From the NCBI GenBank assembly GCA_945861635.1, contig CAMAWH010000019.1:1-64000 (forward strand): a stretch of 64,000 nucleotides of DNA, read 5' to 3'. A program made the position numbers and the translations under genes. How positions within the stretch are numbered: the stretch's first letter is position 1; each line of letters starts with the position of its first letter. Of the stretch, positions 28,902 through 37,916 are shown piece by piece. The notes beneath the pieces were generated by a model. It worked only from the letters and a program-made list of their open reading frames with translations, had not been told where the DNA came from and did not search any database. Source of the stretch: Klebsiella pneumoniae. GTDB lineage: Bacteria > Myxococcota_A > UBA796 > SXON01.

Positions 28902-29243
28902 TCAACTGCCGCGGTAGGTACTGTATCCGAACGGACTGACCAGCAGCGGAACGTGGTGGTGGCGCGTCAATTCCGTGACGTCAAAAACCAACTCTGCATA
29001 GGGGAAGAAGCAAGGAAGGCCATGGCCGACAAAATAGCTCGCGACGTCGAAGCGGAGCCGCCAGCGTCCGACCGACAACTCCCCGTCCGGTAGCAAAGCG
29101 CCAACGCGGCCGTCCGCGTTGGTTGTGAACACGCCGCGCTCGATCCACACCGCGCCGCGCTCCTCCGCGAGCGTAATTATCACGCCCTCCGCGGGGACAC
29201 CGCGCGCGGTATCGAGCACGTGCGTCGTAAGCGATGACCCCAT
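28902..29243 (-). CDS. hiuH: 5-hydroxyisourate hydrolase (transthyretin-like)
   Basis: 113 residues, normal for the family. The N-terminal TTHVLDTARGVPAEGV, the internal RWRLRFDVASYF region and the C-terminal YSTYRGS tetrapeptide identify the hydrolase rather than plain transthyretin. It converts 5-hydroxyisourate (from urate oxidation) to OHCU in the cytoplasm. It is the third gene of the leftward uricolysis operon, 3 bp after the allantoicase/OHCU decarboxylase gene. The gap to the LTD lipoprotein is 30 bp. Confidence 0.95.
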   Translation of the reverse strand: MGSSLTTHVLDTARGVPAEGVIITLAEERGAVWIERGVFTTNADGRVGALLPDGELSVGRWRLRFDVASYFVGHGLPCFFPYAELVFDVTELTRHHHVPLLVSPFGYSTYRGS

Positions 29244-29246
29244 CGG

Positions 29247-30755
29247 CTACCCCTCGTCCAGGAGTTTGCCGAGCCGAATACGGGTGATCTTCGCTTGTTC
29301 CCCCGCCGCGACGCGCAGTTCGTAGTCCGCCGTATTGTCCATCCGCGCGCGCAGGCGGTGAAGCATGTCGGCGGCCGTCAATCCAGTAGCACATACGATG
29401 AAGATGTACCCAAAATGCTTCTCATAGGCCTGATTTCCGTCAGCCAATGCGGTGAGGGTCTCTTCCGTCGAGCCAGATACGCCCGCCTGTTCGCCCGCTG
29501 CCCACGCCGCGGTCGGCGCAAATTTTTCCCTTAGCGAGGCTGCGTTTACACCGATTTTCGGGTGATCGGCGAACGCCTCCCGCCAGTCCCCATCCCCAAG
29601 CCGCCACCACACGACTTCGGCGACGCCAAACAGGTGCGCGCTCGATGCAAAGGGCCGCGCGGCAAGCATGGCTTTCGCCCAGCGTCGCGATCCGCAGCAT
29701 CGCATCAGGGCATCGATATCTACGCGCTCGTTGAGGGCAGCAAGTTTCGGTTCGCTGACGACGCCGGCCACCGCACGCCCCCATGCGCGCATGCGCGAGA
29801 TTCCCCCATCCGGGATGATGCGAAGACGGAGGTGCGTCCACGGCCCATGCGTCGTCACCGGCAACGTGACCTCCGTGTCGGCGCTCAATCGCACTTCGGT
29901 CGTAATCGCTGTCCAGTCGGCGGTCACGAGTCGGGACGCAGGCGCGTCAGGCCAACAGATTGCCTCGATCTTCGCCCGATCGGGAAAGTTGCCCTTGAAG
30001 TGATGGGTCTGGAGGGTGATGGACTCCAAAATGCCCATCTGACCGAGCTTCACGATGATCCAGTCAACGCCCGGGGGGCGACTGCGTCGCGTCTCCCAGC
30101 CGTTTCCCATGTACGTTGACGCGCCCGGCAGGATCAGGTTGTGCATCGGCGAAAAGAAGCTGTCACTTGCGACGACCGGCTGGCCGCCATTCACAAGTGC
30201 GGCGAGATCGATCAGCGCGTCGGATTCAATGTGCGCGGGGATGCCGTACACACGGAGCCTTGCGATGCCGCCATCGGGAATCATATGGAGCCGGACGTGG
30301 GTCCAGACCCGGTCATCCACGACGGCGCACACGTTCGAGGATCCGCGCTTCAATGGGGTTTCGGGCACGATCGGGGTCCAATCCGTCGTGTCGCGCAGCG
30401 ATTCGCCCGTCGTGTCTGCGGGAACATTCGCGCCGTCCAGGGCGGCGAAAGGCCCGTGATTGCCAAGAAAGTGGCTGGTATCGATATCCACAGCACGGAT
30501 TTGTCCAGCGACGCCGAGTTGAACGATGCACCAGTCGTGTCCGGGCGAGCGCCGCCGACGCGACTCCCACCCATCCATTTCCTTCCCGCGGTCGGTGTAG
30601 GTGTTCGGATCGAACTGCGCCGGCCCCGACGAAAGCAGCTTTTCCTTCTCGGCAAAGAAGTCGTCACTCGCGATGATGGCACGACCGCCCACGGTGCCGG
30701 ACGCGAGATCGACCAATCCGGTGAACAGGGCTGGGATGCCAATGATTTCGGCCAT
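29247..30755 (-). CDS. Bifunctional allantoicase / OHCU decarboxylase
   Basis: 502 residues. Residues about 1-335 are two tandem allantoicase repeats (GGRAIIASDDFFAEKEKLL, GKEMDGWESRRRRSPGHDW, and again PVVASDSFFSPMHNLILPG, GNGWETRRSRPPGVDWII). Residues about 340-502 are a 2-oxo-4-hydroxy-4-carboxy-5-ureidoimidazoline decarboxylase (UraD): FADHPKIG with the catalytic His, the STEETLTALADGN segment and YEKHFGYIFIV. One polypeptide therefore does two steps that are separated by allantoinase in the pathway: OHCU to allantoin, and allantoate to ureidoglycolate plus urea. Its ATG directly follows the allB stop (0 bp). Confidence 0.93.
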   Translation of the reverse strand: MAEIIGIPALFTGLVDLASGTVGGRAIIASDDFFAEKEKLLSSGPAQFDPNTYTDRGKEMDGWESRRRRSPGHDWCIVQLGVAGQIRAVDIDTSHFLGNHGPFAALDGANVPADTTGESLRDTTDWTPIVPETPLKRGSSNVCAVVDDRVWTHVRLHMIPDGGIARLRVYGIPAHIESDALIDLAALVNGGQPVVASDSFFSPMHNLILPGASTYMGNGWETRRSRPPGVDWIIVKLGQMGILESITLQTHHFKGNFPDRAKIEAICWPDAPASRLVTADWTAITTEVRLSADTEVTLPVTTHGPWTHLRLRIIPDGGISRMRAWGRAVAGVVSEPKLAALNERVDIDALMRCCGSRRWAKAMLAARPFASSAHLFGVAEVVWWRLGDGDWREAFADHPKIGVNAASLREKFAPTAAWAAGEQAGVSGSTEETLTALADGNQAYEKHFGYIFIVCATGLTAADMLHRLRARMDNTADYELRVAAGEQAKITRIRLGKLLDEG

Positions 30756-32105
30756 TTATACTCCCTCGTTTGCGTTCGACAGGATGGCTCGGCCGGGCGT
30801 GACGCCGACCAGTGCCCCACGCGCCACGATCTGCACGCCCCCCAGCCACGTGTCGGTCACCCGGCCGCGCAGCGACCGGCCAGCCCAGGGCGTCTGGGGG
30901 TGTCGATGCGCGAGTTCGGCTGGATCAACCACCCAGTCGATCTCGGGTGCCACGGCCGTGAGGTCTGCCCGCCCGCCCACCCGGATCTCCCCGCGTCCCG
31001 GCAGGCGCGCCAGTTGGGCCGGTGCGGCCCCCATCCATCGCGACAGGGTCGCAAGGTCGAAACCGCGCCGCGCTGCCTCCGTCCAGACCGCCGCGAACCC
31101 CAATTGCAACGAGGCAATCCCCCCCCATGCGCCCATGAAGTCTCCCGTGTCAAGCTTCTTGAGGCCCGGCGCACACGGGCTGTGGTCGGTGACGACCACG
31201 TCGATCACACCGTCACGGAGGCCCTCCCAGAGCCGTTCCCTATTCTCATCCTCACGGATGGGCGGCGAACATTTCCACTCGGTGGCGCCGCGCGGAACCT
31301 CAGCCGACGTGAGGCCGAGGTAGTGCGGGCAGGTCTCGACAGAGAGGGGAAGACCTTCCGCCTTGGCCGCCCGGATTTGGGGCAGCGCGGACGCCGCAGA
31401 AAGGTGGACGATGTGCGCGCGACAGCCCGTTTGCCGGACCATATCGATCACGAGCGCAATGGCCCGTTCCTCCCATTCCTTGGGGCGGGAGTGGAGGTAG
31501 GTTGCATACGTCTGCGGATCCGCGTCCATCGGAACGCGCGCCAGTTCGTCCTCCAATTCGGCGTGGAACAGCAAGGGGACACCACAATCGCGTAGGATCG
31601 GCATGGCGACACGGAGATCCGCCGCCGTGACGTGGGGGAACTCGTCCAGACCGGACGGGCACAGGAAGCACTTGAAGCCGCGTACGCCTTGCCGCACCAT
31701 GGGTGCCAGATGTTGTGAGTTTCCTGGAACAACGCCGCCCCAGAATGCAACATCGACCGTCAGCTTTCCGCGTGTTTGCGCAACCTTTCCGATGAGCGCG
31801 CCTTGCGTCGTCGTGACCGGCGAGCTGTTGAGCGGCATGTCTACGATCGTCGTGACTCCGCCGAGGGCTGCCGCGCGGGTCGCGGATGCGAAACCCTCCC
31901 ACAGGGCGCGACCGGGTTCGTTGACGTGCACGTGTCCATCGACAAAACCTGGAAGGAGCGCGTGATCCCCAAGGTCTTGCACGGCCGGCCCATCGGGAAG
32001 CAGCGCCGCGATGCGGCCGTTCTCGACGCGGACGACGGCTGGCCGAAGGCTTCCGTCGATGAGCACGCGGGTGCTTCGGAGTGAGGCGGTGGTCATCCCC
32101 GACAA
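30756..32105 (-). CDS. allB: Allantoinase
   Basis: 449 residues. Amidohydrolase fold: metal-binding HxH in GFVDGHVHVNEPG (H58, H60), carboxylated lysine in RGFKCFLCP (K145), and the late VVVTDHSPC aspartate. It hydrolyses allantoin to allantoate. The start may be the ATG at 32105 or the fourth-codon ATG at 32096. It heads the leftward operon allB, alc-uraD, hiuH. It is divergent from puuD with under 30 bp between starts, so both operons probably share one control region. Confidence 0.95.
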   Translation of the reverse strand: MSGMTTASLRSTRVLIDGSLRPAVVRVENGRIAALLPDGPAVQDLGDHALLPGFVDGHVHVNEPGRALWEGFASATRAAALGGVTTIVDMPLNSSPVTTTQGALIGKVAQTRGKLTVDVAFWGGVVPGNSQHLAPMVRQGVRGFKCFLCPSGLDEFPHVTAADLRVAMPILRDCGVPLLFHAELEDELARVPMDADPQTYATYLHSRPKEWEERAIALVIDMVRQTGCRAHIVHLSAASALPQIRAAKAEGLPLSVETCPHYLGLTSAEVPRGATEWKCSPPIREDENRERLWEGLRDGVIDVVVTDHSPCAPGLKKLDTGDFMGAWGGIASLQLGFAAVWTEAARRGFDLATLSRWMGAAPAQLARLPGRGEIRVGGRADLTAVAPEIDWVVDPAELAHRHPQTPWAGRSLRGRVTDTWLGGVQIVARGALVGVTPGRAILSNANEGV

Positions 32106-32132
32106 GGTAGCGCGTTAGCCTTGCGCTCGGAG

Positions 32133-33317
32133 ATGCTCGTGGACCCGCACCTGACTGAGTGGACGGCCCTTTTGCTCCGCTGGTTCCACCTCGTGACCGG
32201 CGCGGCATGGATCGGCGCGTCCTTTTATTTCAACTGGCTGAACAACCATGTTCTCCCTGTCGAAAGTGGCGATCCCGACCCGCGAGTGAAGGGAGAGGTG
32301 TACGCCATCCACGGCGGCGCCTTCTACCGGGTCAGCAAGTACGAGGGAGCGCCGGAACGGCTCCCTCGCACGCTGCATTGGTTCAAGTACGAGGCCTATT
32401 TCACGTGGATCACCGGTTTTCTCCTCCTCGGCGTCACCTACTGGGCAGAGAGCAGCGCGATGATGGTGGACGCGTCGGTGCGCGCCCTGTCTCCGCTCAC
32501 GGCTGTTGGGCTCGGGTTCGGCTCGCTCGTCGTGGGGTGGATGGTCTACGATCTGCTTTGCCGTTCCCCGCTGGCGGAGCGGTCCATCGCATTGGCAGGT
32601 GTACTTTCGGGGCTGTTCGCGGCGGCCGCATTCGGGCTGTTTCAGACCCTCGCGCCGCGCGCGGCCGCGATGCACTTCGGGGCGATGTTGGGCACGATCA
32701 TGGCGGCAAACGTGCTGTTCGTCATCATTCCCGGGCAACGGGCGATGGTGGATACGATGCTGGCAGGCAGGCCACCGCCGATGGAGCACGGAAAGGCGGG
32801 GGCCCTCCGGTCGCTGCACAACAACTACCTGACGTTGCCCGTACTGTTCGTCATGGTGTCCAACCATTACCCAACCGTTTGGGGTCATCCGCTAGGATGG
32901 GCGCTGGTGGTCGCCATCGCGGCCATGGGCGTGCTTCTGCGACACTCGTTCAATCTGCGCGGGGTGGGCCATCCGAAGCCGTGGACGCCGGCAATCCTCG
33001 GCTCCGCGGGTCTCATTTTGCTCGCCGTCGTGATGCGACCGGCCCCCACCGTCTCCGCTGGCGATGCAATCCCGTTCACCACCGCTCAAATCATCATCGC
33101 GAATCGGTGCCTTCCGTGTCACTCGGAGGTTCCGACCCAGGCGGGCGTTTTGGCGCCACCGAAGGGCCTGGTGCTCGAGGATCGCGGCGCGATCCTGGCG
33201 AACCGCGCCCGTATCGGCACGCAAGTCGAGTCGCGCGCCATGCCGCTGGGTAACCTCACGGGCATGACGGATGAAGAACGTACGACGCTCACGTCGTGGG
33301 CGAAGGCCAGTGAATGA
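32133..33317 (+). CDS. puuD: Membrane urate oxidase PuuD with C-terminal cytochrome c
   Basis: 394 residues from the ATG at 32133; a TTG at 32121 is an alternative. Eight or so membrane helices fill residues about 15-300, starting with WTALLLRWFHLVTGAAWIG, the PuuD signature. The C-terminal 85 residues carry a class I heme c site (CLPCH, C326-C329-H330) and METs suitable as axial ligand (GMTDEE). It oxidises urate to 5-hydroxyisourate and passes electrons to the respiratory chain instead of O2. Its stop overlaps the start of the malate synthase-like gene by 4 nt (ATGA). Confidence 0.92.
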   Translation: MLVDPHLTEWTALLLRWFHLVTGAAWIGASFYFNWLNNHVLPVESGDPDPRVKGEVYAIHGGAFYRVSKYEGAPERLPRTLHWFKYEAYFTWITGFLLLGVTYWAESSAMMVDASVRALSPLTAVGLGFGSLVVGWMVYDLLCRSPLAERSIALAGVLSGLFAAAAFGLFQTLAPRAAAMHFGAMLGTIMAANVLFVIIPGQRAMVDTMLAGRPPPMEHGKAGALRSLHNNYLTLPVLFVMVSNHYPTVWGHPLGWALVVAIAAMGVLLRHSFNLRGVGHPKPWTPAILGSAGLILLAVVMRPAPTVSAGDAIPFTTAQIIIANRCLPCHSEVPTQAGVLAPPKGLVLEDRGAILANRARIGTQVESRAMPLGNLTGMTDEERTTLTSWAKASE

Positions 33318-35353
33318 AGCCGCGCCCTTCCGATCTGGATCTTCCGGCGTACGCCGCGTTTCTTCCGGCGCCGCTGCTCGGCGCACTTGATCGCGTGGCG
33401 GAGGACGCACCTGGTGTCCCCGGCTTGCGCGTTGCGCCCGGACTCCAGGCGGAATTTCCGCGGTTCGAAAATCCGTCGGTGCTAGCGCTGATCGTCGAGG
33501 TGTACAGGGTTGTTCTCCCGGTGCTTCGCGGCGTGCTGGAGCGTCGCGTTACCGACCGAGCGTTTGTCGACGGCCGCACGCGCGCGCTCGTTCAGGACAA
33601 CGCCGGCCGCAGTGTTCACGATCCTACCTACGCTACGGTGGTCGGGGAGTTTGATGCCGCTGGCCGTCTGGTCGTTGGTCCGCTCTTTCCTCTCGAACGC
33701 CGTCGGCCCGTTGACGTTCCGCCTTTCCTTCGTGGCACGCAGGTCACGCTATTCGGACCCCCGGATGGCGCTCGTCTCGCCATCAACGCCATGAACGCGG
33801 TCCACCGGCGGCGTCCCGAGGAGCCCGGCATCATCGAGGAGCTGCTTGCGGCCGGCGGACAGGTTCCCCGCTGGGGTGCCGATAGTGAGGACAGCAAGAC
33901 GCCCCGCCGCCGCGATCTGTTGGAAGCCAGTGAAAATCTTGCTGCCTGCTTCGACGGCACGCTGTCGGTCACGGATGCCCGCACCCAAAAGGTCTATGCC
34001 CTCGCGCCGACAGGCCGTTCCATCCCGGTGAAACGGGTCGTTGGACTTGCAATTCCCGACGGTCACCACCTGCTCGATGGCAGTCCCCTCCCGCTCCATC
34101 TCACGGAGTTGGTCCAGCACATCTGGCTCCACCGTCACCGACCCGAGGCGCTCGCGTTCTACATTCCCAAGTTGGAGAATGAGGAGGAAGCTGCCTACAT
34201 CGCGACGCTACTCCGGACGATCGAGGCGGCGATTCTGATGCGGGACACCGCCTACCGTGCCGGCGCCATACGTATTCTCGTCGTCTTTGAGAATCCGCGC
34301 GCCATCTTCCGCATCGCAGAGATGGCGGAAGCGTTGCACCCGTTCTTCGTGGGCGGTAGCCTGGGGTGGCACGACTATCTGGCCGCCACCGCCAGATTAT
34401 TTAGATATGACCCGGGCTATCGCATTCCCGTCAAGGCGGATCCTGACATCGTCATCAATCACATTCGGGAGTCGCATCGCATCATGGTGCGCGATCTGGG
34501 TCGGATCGGCGCGCTCAAGATCGGCGGGATGTACGGGATTCTTCCGACCGACGGAGATGCCGCCTCCCAAACCGTGAGCATGGTCGGCTTCATCCGAGAC
34601 GTCGTGACGCAAATGAAACGGGGCCTCGACGGCTTTTGGGTAGCGCATCCCGACTTTGTGCGCGTTGGCATTGCGCTTGTTGAGGCCTGGCGCGCCGGAC
34701 ACGACACGCTCGATCAGCTCGTGTCCGCCCTTGTGCCCGGGCAGGACGAACTTACGCGCTTACGTACGTTTATCGCCGGTCCGGACGCCAGCGGTCTCGC
34801 GGAGAGTGACCCCAAGTACCTTCGGGCCGTGCTCGCCGCGGAGCTGGGCGGATCGGATCGCATTGCCAACCATGACCCGGAGGAGGTGCGATACAACGTC
34901 TTTCAAGCGCTGCAATACCTCGCGGATTGGCTCGTTGGGAATGGGTGTGTGGCGCTCCCTGCGACGCTACGCACTGCCCAGGGTGACAAGGTGTTCGTCC
35001 GAATCATGGACGACCTGGCAACCACTGAACGCTCGCGGTGGGAACTGTGGGCGGAGGTGCACCATGGGCGCGTCAGTCGGCAGATGTTTGAGCGCATATT
35101 GGATGAAGAAGTTAGCTTTATCCGTAATAATCTTGCGGATTCCACCCGCCGGACGCAAGTTCGTTGGGAAGGAGAAGCGGCGCGGTGGTACCCCATCGGC
35201 GTCCAAATCCTGCGCCAACTCGTGCTCGACGCCAACCCCCCCGAATTCGTAACGGAGTTGTTGTTGCCGTTCACGTTCGATGTCGTCCGTGACGCAACGG
35301 ATCCGTGGCGAATGGCAAATGACCTCTGTCCCGAGCACTTTCGCGCGGTTTGA
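33314..35353 (+). CDS. Malate synthase-like protein coupled to puuD
   Basis: 679 residues, longer than malate synthase A (about 530) and near the G form (about 720). Malate synthase-type landmarks occur in the right order: SIPVKRVVGLAIPDGHHLLD, FYIPKLENEEEAAYI, FENPRAIFRIAEM, SLGWHDYLAATARLF, IGGMYGILP, GFWVAHPDFVRVG, NVFQALQYLADWLVGNGCVALP and MDDLATTERSR near 565-575. The last fits the catalytic-base segment (MEDAATAEISR) of malate synthases. It would condense glyoxylate with acetyl-CoA. Ureidoglycolate breakdown yields glyoxylate, which explains the coupling to puuD by a 4-nt overlap. A different acyl or aldol reaction in this superfamily is possible. Confidence 0.78.
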   Translation: MKPRPSDLDLPAYAAFLPAPLLGALDRVAEDAPGVPGLRVAPGLQAEFPRFENPSVLALIVEVYRVVLPVLRGVLERRVTDRAFVDGRTRALVQDNAGRSVHDPTYATVVGEFDAAGRLVVGPLFPLERRRPVDVPPFLRGTQVTLFGPPDGARLAINAMNAVHRRRPEEPGIIEELLAAGGQVPRWGADSEDSKTPRRRDLLEASENLAACFDGTLSVTDARTQKVYALAPTGRSIPVKRVVGLAIPDGHHLLDGSPLPLHLTELVQHIWLHRHRPEALAFYIPKLENEEEAAYIATLLRTIEAAILMRDTAYRAGAIRILVVFENPRAIFRIAEMAEALHPFFVGGSLGWHDYLAATARLFRYDPGYRIPVKADPDIVINHIRESHRIMVRDLGRIGALKIGGMYGILPTDGDAASQTVSMVGFIRDVVTQMKRGLDGFWVAHPDFVRVGIALVEAWRAGHDTLDQLVSALVPGQDELTRLRTFIAGPDASGLAESDPKYLRAVLAAELGGSDRIANHDPEEVRYNVFQALQYLADWLVGNGCVALPATLRTAQGDKVFVRIMDDLATTERSRWELWAEVHHGRVSRQMFERILDEEVSFIRNNLADSTRRTQVRWEGEAARWYPIGVQILRQLVLDANPPEFVTELLLPFTFDVVRDATDPWRMANDLCPEHFRAV

Positions 35354-35421
35354 GGTATGTTCGGGCGTGCTGTGCACGCGCTTGAACGCCGACACCTACG
35401 ATCCTCGCCGCCGGAGTCCCC

Positions 35422-37908
35422 ATGCGATCTTCCTTTTTGCTCATCCTCCTGTCCTGCGATCCCACGACCGATATTGCTACGAAGTCCGGAGACACGTCGA
35501 GCACCGCGGATGAAGACGGGGATGGCTACACGGCCGACGAGGGGGATTGTGACGATTCGGACGCCACAGTCAGCCCTGCGGACGCGGAGATTTGCGACGG
35601 GCGGGACAACGATTGTGACTATGCTGTGGATGAGGAACTAGGGTCGACGTTCTATGAAGACAAGGACCTGGATGGCTTCGGCGATCCGGATACGGCCTCC
35701 GTTGGTTGTGAGGGTGCCGGCGTCACCAATGGGGAGGATTGTGATGACGGCAACGCGAGCGTATTTCCGCTCGCCGTCGAGATATGCAACGAGATCGATG
35801 ATGACTGTGACGACGTTGTGGACGACGGCGTGACCAATCGGTACTACGCGGATGCCGATGGCGATGGGTTCGGAGACGCCGCGGCTCCCCATGACGCATG
35901 CACCCTTACCGACGGCATAGTGGTCGATGCCTCGGACTGTGATGACTCCACGGATTCCATCAACCCGGGCGCGTCCGAGTCCTGTGACGAGCGAGACAAC
36001 GACTGCAACGGTCAGGTGGACGACGGCGTACTTACCAGCTACTACGCGGATTATGATGGGGATGGGTATGGGGATGACCGGATCACCCAAAACGCCTGCG
36101 TGACGCCGACGGGGTACGCACAGTACTCCGGTGACTGTGACGACGAGGACGCCGACTACAACCCAGGTGCGGACGAAATCGACTGCGACGACCCGAACGA
36201 CTACAACTGTGATGGGTCGACGGGATTTTCCGACGTCGACGGGGATGGTTTCGCCGCGTGCTCGGAGTGTGACGATGGGGAGGTAACAATCAACCCGGAC
36301 GCCGTCGAGGCCTGTGATGACGTGGACAACGACTGTGATGGTGACATTGACGAGGACAGCGCTTCGGACGCGAGCACGTGGTACGTCGATTATGACCGTG
36401 ACGGGTACGGATCGGACCGATTCATCGAAGTGTCCTGTGATGCACCGGTGGACTACGTGTCCAACGCGGACGATTGTGACGATACATCCGACGACGTGAA
36501 CCCGGCCGTGACAGAAATCTGCAACGACTCAGACGACGACTGTGATGGTGACACAGACGAAGATGACGCCGCGGACGCCGCCATGTGGTACGTTGACTAC
36601 GATGGTGACGGCCACGGCTCCAGCCGGCTGACGCACCAAAGCTGCGACGCGCCGTCCTACTACGTCGCCGCCAATGACGATTGTGACGACACCGAGGCCG
36701 ACGTGTACCCGGGCGCTGCAGAAACCTGTGACTCGGTCGACAACGACTGTGACAGCGTCGTGGACAACGCTACCGATACCGATGGGGACGGTGCTACGGC
36801 CTGTGACGATTGCAACGACGCTGATGCCGCCGTCCTGCCCGGGGCGGTGGAGCGCTGCAACGGGCTCGACGACAACTGCGATGGAGAGGTGGATGAAGAC
36901 ACCGCTGTCGACGCCGCGCTTTGGTACATCGATTATGACGGTGATGGGTACGGTGTCACGCGGTTTACAGTCATGGCTTGCGATGCTCCAGCAAACTATG
37001 TGGCGAACGACAATGATTGTGATGATACAGAGACAGATGTATCACCGGTCGGGGCCGAGGTGTGCAACGGGGTGGACGACAACTGCGATGGCGCGGTCGA
37101 TGAGGGCGCGAGCGGTGATACGTGGTATCGGGACGACGACGGGGATGGCTACGGAGATGCGGCGGACTCGACCGAGTCTTGCGAAGCGCCTGCCGACTAT
37201 GTTGCGGACGCCACCGATTGTGATGACGGCGAGGCCACGATCTCTCCGGCGGCCTACGAGACGTGTGACGGTGTGGACGACGACTGTGACGGTGACGTCG
37301 ACGAAAACAGCGCCATCGACCTCGGCACTTGGTACTACGATGCCGACGCGGATGGGTACGGCGTGTCAAGCACGGTGGAGTACGCCTGCGATGCGCCCGC
37401 CGGCTACGTCGCGGACAGCACGGACTGTGACGATGGCAGCGCCGCTGTCTCGCCGGGGGACACCGAGACGTGCAACAGCATCGACGACGACTGTGACGGT
37501 GCGGTGGATTCGGCAGCGGCCTGCGGCTGCGCCACGGACACGTACAGCGGCACGGGCCACACCTACCTGTTCTGCAATACGGCGTCGTACTGGCCTGCGG
37601 CCTCGACCGCCTGCTCGACGCTTGGGTACCACCTCGTGACCATGGGGAGTGCCGCGGAGAATGCCTGGGTGACGTCCAGCACGAACTCCTTGATGCCCTC
37701 CTACGATCCGTGGATCGGCTACAACGATATCGCCTCGGAGGGGAGTTGGGTGTGGGACAATGGTGAGGCCGTCACGTACACGAATTGGAACAGCGGGGAG
37801 CCGAATAATTCGAGCAATGAAGATTGCACGCACTTGTATGACGGGGGTACCTGGAATGATCACCAGTGCTCCGGGTTGAGCGCTGGCTATATCTGCGAGA
37901 GCTACTGA
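35422..37908 (+). CDS. MopE-repeat lipoprotein with C-terminal C-type lectin domain
   Basis: 828 residues with a short lipoprotein signal (MRSSFLLILLSC, Cys12). Residues about 30-695 hold 11 copies of the MopE-type metal-binding motif: DCDD followed by about 20 residues, then a Cys-rich core ending in DDDCDGxVDE, each alternating with a DGDG calcium loop (TEF-hand-like). The final 130 residues are a C-type lectin domain: WIGYNDIASEGSW, the EPN carbohydrate motif in SGEPNNSSN and the WND motif near YDGGTWNDHQC. It is a surface protein probably binding Ca2+ and a mannose-type sugar. The divergent repeats may arise by duplication. Confidence 0.9.
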   Translation: MRSSFLLILLSCDPTTDIATKSGDTSSTADEDGDGYTADEGDCDDSDATVSPADAEICDGRDNDCDYAVDEELGSTFYEDKDLDGFGDPDTASVGCEGAGVTNGEDCDDGNASVFPLAVEICNEIDDDCDDVVDDGVTNRYYADADGDGFGDAAAPHDACTLTDGIVVDASDCDDSTDSINPGASESCDERDNDCNGQVDDGVLTSYYADYDGDGYGDDRITQNACVTPTGYAQYSGDCDDEDADYNPGADEIDCDDPNDYNCDGSTGFSDVDGDGFAACSECDDGEVTINPDAVEACDDVDNDCDGDIDEDSASDASTWYVDYDRDGYGSDRFIEVSCDAPVDYVSNADDCDDTSDDVNPAVTEICNDSDDDCDGDTDEDDAADAAMWYVDYDGDGHGSSRLTHQSCDAPSYYVAANDDCDDTEADVYPGAAETCDSVDNDCDSVVDNATDTDGDGATACDDCNDADAAVLPGAVERCNGLDDNCDGEVDEDTAVDAALWYIDYDGDGYGVTRFTVMACDAPANYVANDNDCDDTETDVSPVGAEVCNGVDDNCDGAVDEGASGDTWYRDDDGDGYGDAADSTESCEAPADYVADATDCDDGEATISPAAYETCDGVDDDCDGDVDENSAIDLGTWYYDADADGYGVSSTVEYACDAPAGYVADSTDCDDGSAAVSPGDTETCNSIDDDCDGAVDSAAACGCATDTYSGTGHTYLFCNTASYWPAASTACSTLGYHLVTMGSAAENAWVTSSTNSLMPSYDPWIGYNDIASEGSWVWDNGEAVTYTNWNSGEPNNSSNEDCTHLYDGGTWNDHQCSGLSAGYICESY

Positions 37909-37916
37909 CCCTTCTG

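Noticed and set aside
30141..31595. 484-codon frame on the plus strand
   Set aside because: Antisense of allantoinase and allantoicase; basic, low-complexity translation with no domain.
35500..37520. Direct repeats in DNA, possible CRISPR or satellite
   Set aside because: They encode the protein repeats DCDD...DDDCDG in frame, with variable DNA sequence and no spacer pattern.
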